Positions 60,145 through 64,000 of a stretch of 64,000 nucleotides of DNA are shown one piece after another. Every line of letters starts with the position of its first letter. The first letter of the stretch is position 1. The notes below the pieces were generated by a model, which was not told the DNA's origin, ran no database searches, and saw only the letters and a program-made list of their open reading frames with translations. A program made the translations under genes and the position numbers. Source of the DNA: Trifolium pratense (Eukaryota > Streptophyta > Magnoliopsida > Fabales > Fabaceae); NCBI RefSeq assembly GCF_020283565.1, contig NC_060059.1:38122338-38186337 (forward strand), written 5' to 3'.

Positions 60145-63128
60145 ATGGCGTCTTTGCTTCAAGCGATTGTAGATCCAAAGAGAAACTGGTTCGCTCGTCA
60201 GCACATGAAAGCCGTTTCTACGCGTCTTCGCAAATACGGTTAGCTTAATCCTAATTTTCATTTCATTTATTTTCGATTTATCAAACCCTAATTTCATTTT
60301 CGAACTCGTTTTTTTGTTACTGATTCGTGAAATTTGATTGTTTATTTGAAATTAGGTCTTCGATATGATGATCTGTATGATCCATATTATGATGTTGATA
60401 TCAAGGAGGCTTTGAATCGGCTTCCTAAGGAGGTTGTTGATGCTCGTCATGCGCGTCTTAAGCGTGCTATTGATCTTTCCATGAAGCATGAGTATCTTCC
60501 TGAGGATCTTCAGGTTTTTTATTTATTTTTGTTTTTTGTTGTGAAATTTCAGTTACGAGTAAGATAGAGTAATCATTTGTGTTAGTTTTTGATAAATTTA
60601 TTGGAAATTGTTTTGGGTGTGTTTATATTTTGATAGAAATCGATGAAATGAAGTGCAATTGAATCGAATAGCGAGTTAGGTTTCATTTTTTTGAATCGGA
60701 TTGTTTAAATTGGGATTGGAAATAATATAGCATTCCCTGGTGGGATTATGAATGGTGATTTTAAATGCAGCTGATTCAGTCCCAGTAGGGGTCGCGTAGA
60801 TTTTTAATTTTAAACAACGGTTATATGATAAAAAAAATAGGAAAATGGTTATGTACAGTTCTTTAAAAACTGTTTATCCAGTTCTCTACTGAAAAGATAA
60901 AGAGCTTCCAATATTTTTTTGCCAATTTAGTGGATCTAACAAACTGTAAAATAACACGGTTTTGCAAAAATTACGTAAGGGACTGAATCAACACTACAAT
61001 GTCTAAGGCACTTAACCTAAGTATTCTCCTAAAAAATGTTCATTGCACTTTCCCCAATTTGGAGGTGTAAGATGGAATTATATTGTTTATATTTTGTTGC
61101 GTTTCATTCCATTTTGTTGTAAATTAACCAAACAATAAATGAGAATTGTATTCTATTTCATTGGATATTGAGACATAACCTCTGTGGGACAATTGCAATT
61201 TTGCAAAATGTCTGGTGTCCTTGTGTCTTTTCTGTGAGTTTTCCTTTTATTTGGTATCTGTGTTTTATTATGTGAATGTATCAAAGAATATCCACTGCAC
61301 TTGTTTGGTATGTGCTTGTGTGAAGAGCATGTCTGAATATTCTGACCACAGATGTCAAATTTTGAGCACTCATATACTCTGTTTCTGTTTTTTGACAGGC
61401 AATGCAAACTCCGTTCAGGAGCTACCTTCAGGAAATGCTGACCTTTGTAAGTGCTTTCATTCATGATAAAAGTAACAACTAATTGTGTAATGATGGGTGT
61501 GCGTGGGTGTTTTATTACATAATCCTTTACAGAAGTAGACAACAATTAGTCCTTGTCTTGACTGTTTTCTACCCCAATATACCTACAATCTTATCCTTTA
61601 ATGCTAGAACTCTTGGTGTGAATGAAACTCAATCATTTCAACAAATATAGTAGCATAGTTACGGATTTTCTTTGTTTTCTTTTTATTTATGAAACGTGAA
61701 ATCTCTTATGAAAAACAACATACTTTTTTCTAAATATGGACAAGGTAATGGGAGTTAACAAGGTATATGACACATTGGCACATGGGTTCCACATATGGAC
61801 CCCAAACATGTAGACGCGTTTAAGCATGGTGACTGACCCGAAAGCCCTTCAAATTTCTCCCCTAGTCTAGCGAACCAAGACCTGCTACAAACATTGAAAT
61901 TATAGGCCATGTCAGTTTGATTGTGAGGAGGGATTCCAGAGTTTGAACAAGAACATCATTTGAGCTTAGTTTCTTCTGTGGATAATACGGATGTTCGGGT
62001 GTGATACTGGCTGATACTGACTCTAAAAGATTAATAGGTTGGGAAAAAAATCCAAACTTGGGTTGGTTGTTGGCTGTTATCTTACATAATTTCTGATGCA
62101 TTTGGGCTATGTTGCACGGGTACTCCGTTTTAGACACCGGTACGCGTACCTATGCAACATAGTTTTTTTAAAAATGTCGTACCACGTACCGGTACCAGTA
62201 CCGGATACCGGTACCGTACCCGCACCTATGCAACATAGCATTTGGGCAACATATTGTTGGCACTTTACAATTGTAGAGCTGAGCTTTTGCGCATGGAAGT
62301 TGGATACAGTGTAGATTCAGGGACTTCTACTTTCCTTTTTTCTATTTCCATCCCTCTGCAATCTATGTATCTATCCTTGATCTAGGTGTTTTTTCTATGT
62401 TCTTAGATTGAGAGTCCCTTAGAGAACCTCTCCTGGTTGAAAACCTTTAGTCATTGCTTCCTAAATTAAACACTCTCCAGTGTTGTTAAATGGTGGCCAA
62501 TGGCCATGGGCGTTGCCATGGTGAGAATCACAAGGCAGATTTTTTGACAACCGCCATAGGCAATTTGTGATGGGATGCCTGTCATGGCCGCACTGTTGGC
62601 CACCCACCATGTTGTATTTATATGATGGGTTTTTGGCCTTCCACCTCTGCCACTGACAACATTGACACTCACATCATCATGTTCTTTATTTAATATAATA
62701 TTTTAATGAATAGAGTATTTTTTTGTCATTTTCTATTGAACTAAATGAGTGGAGATAAAATTGATCTTTCTTTCCTTATTTTCTACATCCAAGCAAATAC
62801 TAAATCACCTCAATTTCTCTCTGCAAATTCTTTCCTCACTGTTTTTCATCCGTTTTCATCACCATCCAATCTAATAAGAGTGAGAACAATATTTTGATTG
62901 CATGAATCTATTTACTTTCAAAAATTGAAAGCATGTGAGAATTACTCACTTGTGATTGGATGAGGGTTGTACATGTAGCAAAAAGTGTTACTTTTGGAAA
63001 TCAACACTCTAATAACTTCTAGAAGTAATACTAAATGCTTTCTGACCAACAATTTTCAGGTTAAGAGGGAACGAGCAGAGCGTGAAGCATTGGGAGGTTT
63101 GCCCCTATATCAACGAACCCTTCCATAA
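60145..63128 (+). CDS. QCR7: Cytochrome b-c1 complex subunit 7 (14 kDa, QCR7)
   Basis: Four exons (60145-60238, 60356-60513, 61399-61446, 63060-63128) join to a complete 122-residue protein, the normal plant length. QCR7 is a small matrix-side subunit of respiratory complex III (UQCRB in animals) that contacts cytochrome b. Visible family sequence: MASLLQAIVDPKRNWFARQH, then YGLRYDDLYDPYYDVDIKEA, then ARHARLKRAIDLSMKHEYLP, and after the third intron VKRERAEREALG ending LPLYQRTLP. No cleavable presequence is obvious, as is usual for this subunit. All introns are GT-AG. Intron 3 (1.6 kb) carries two hAT-like MITEs. It is divergent from the K+ channel gene. Confidence 0.96.
62099..62246. mobile_element. 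hAT-type MITE in QCR7 intron 3
   Basis: Inverted ends CTATGTTGCACGGGTAC and (reverse strand) CTATGTTGCATAGGTGCGGG bound 62107-62238. An exact 8-bp duplication CATTTGGG flanks it (62099-62106 and 62239-62246). The middle is packed with GTACCGGTACC-type palindromes and contains an extra internal copy of the right end near 62148. Confidence 0.88.
62470..62672. mobile_element. CAGTGTTGT-family MITE with near-perfect 8-bp TSD
   Basis: Ends CAGTGTTGTTAAATGG and (reverse strand) CAATGTTGTCAGTGG bound 62478-62664. Flanks ACACTCTC and ACACTCAC match at 7 of 8 bases. The core is rich in GGCCATGG/GGTGGC words. Confidence 0.7.
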
Positions 63129-64000
63129 GTGCATTAAGTATTGCATGAAGCTATTTTGATTGGAATTGGATGTTGAAATGTATTACTGTTGTGGTAGAAT
63201 GTTTTTGTTGAAGACGAAATCTTGGGACAGCTTTGATGAAACCTTATATGGACCACATTTTTTAGTGCTATAAACTTCCCTTCAGCATTTTCTAATAAAT
63301 AAATGGCAACAATAAACTGGTTTGCCTTCATAATTTATGGCTTGCATTTCACTTTGCCCTTTGTCTTCATTGGAATCATTTCTTGTTTGTCGATATAGCT
63401 GCTGTATATTTTTCATTGGTAAAGCTTCAAATTTTCTTAAATCCACTCATATATTTTTATTATTAATATACTTTTTAAATTAAAAAACCAACGTACCTAT
63501 TTTTAAAATTGTTTTTTCACACTAGTCAATGATATCTGTTATTTAAATTCCCGATTCTTGGCTCTTGTTCATATTTTCAAAAGGATAATGTGCTGTTTGT
63601 GATGTTCTTCTATTAGAGTAGGAAACCATTATAATACAAAATACTCTTCACATACCCTATTCTATTAGAATAACAGCACAAGGGTGTCATTAAAACTAAA
63701 CCCATGTTATGTATTTCATGGTGCTGGAATTATTATTATTATTATAAAATAAACTATGGTTGTGATAAATTATCGTTATATATCAAGAATCCTGTAAAAT
63801 GAAACGTGGCTTGATCCCTGAGAATGTTGTAATTGCAATTTGATGTGCATGCTAAAGATGGAACGAAGGCATAGAGCTCCATTGGATTAAGAATAAAGAA
63901 TGTGTTTGGAAAAGTCCAATTTAACAATATCATTGTGAATTTACATTGGGAGGTTAGCATAACACTTTTTCAACGCCGTGACACTAAGCAAGCACATATT
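63129..64000. other. 3' flank of QCR7, no gene recognised
   Basis: The first 200 bases are probably 3' UTR (AATAAATAAA near 63294). The rest is AT-rich with no coding character on either strand and no repeat recognised. Confidence 0.5.

Overview
This is nuclear DNA of a flowering plant, probably a legume of the Medicago type. The evidence is AT-rich non-coding DNA, genes cut by many GT-AG introns, plant-specific families (Shaker K+ channel with ankyrin repeats and KHA domain, BOR borate exporter, plant bL33 and H2A.Z) and dense small transposons. The genus is inferred from the look of the genes and repeats and was not tested.

Layout. 1-94: end of an unidentified membrane-protein gene. 709-1180 (-): ribosomal protein bL33, with a Helitron ending at its promoter. 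1193-4090: Helitron, Mutator-like element and a MITE. 4285-7363 (+): V-ATPase subunit c''. 8920-9061: an isolated promoter and first-exon fragment. 9055-16799: tandem duplication of an FAD monooxygenase gene, with one dead copy (10130-12221) and one intact copy (13437-16775), both on the minus strand. 17.7-20.5 kb: SINE, nested LINE remnants and MITEs. 20685-25370 (-): KRR1 ribosome-biogenesis factor. 25.4-27.6 kb: foldback, microsatellite and hAT element. 27984-36853 (+): CCR4-6 deadenylase homologue. 37987-39797 (-): histone H2A.Z. 40-43 kb: gene-poor, with a hAT element. 44623-52339 (+): BOR4-type boron transporter with a young copia element in intron 7. 53458-58459 (-): AKT1-type potassium channel. 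60145-63128 (+): QCR7 subunit of mitochondrial complex III.

The genes are mostly unrelated housekeeping or transport genes and do not form a pathway. BOR4 and the AKT1-like channel are convergent neighbours, and AKT1-like and QCR7 are divergent. No CRISPR array, operon or clearly new biological system is visible. The most unusual observations are a K+ channel whose selectivity-filter threonine is alanine and whose S4 has a histidine for an arginine, a stop-free 81-nt intron in the boron transporter, a frame break or unannotated 101-nt intron in CCR4-6, and the tandem duplication whose three junctions share a 7-bp word.
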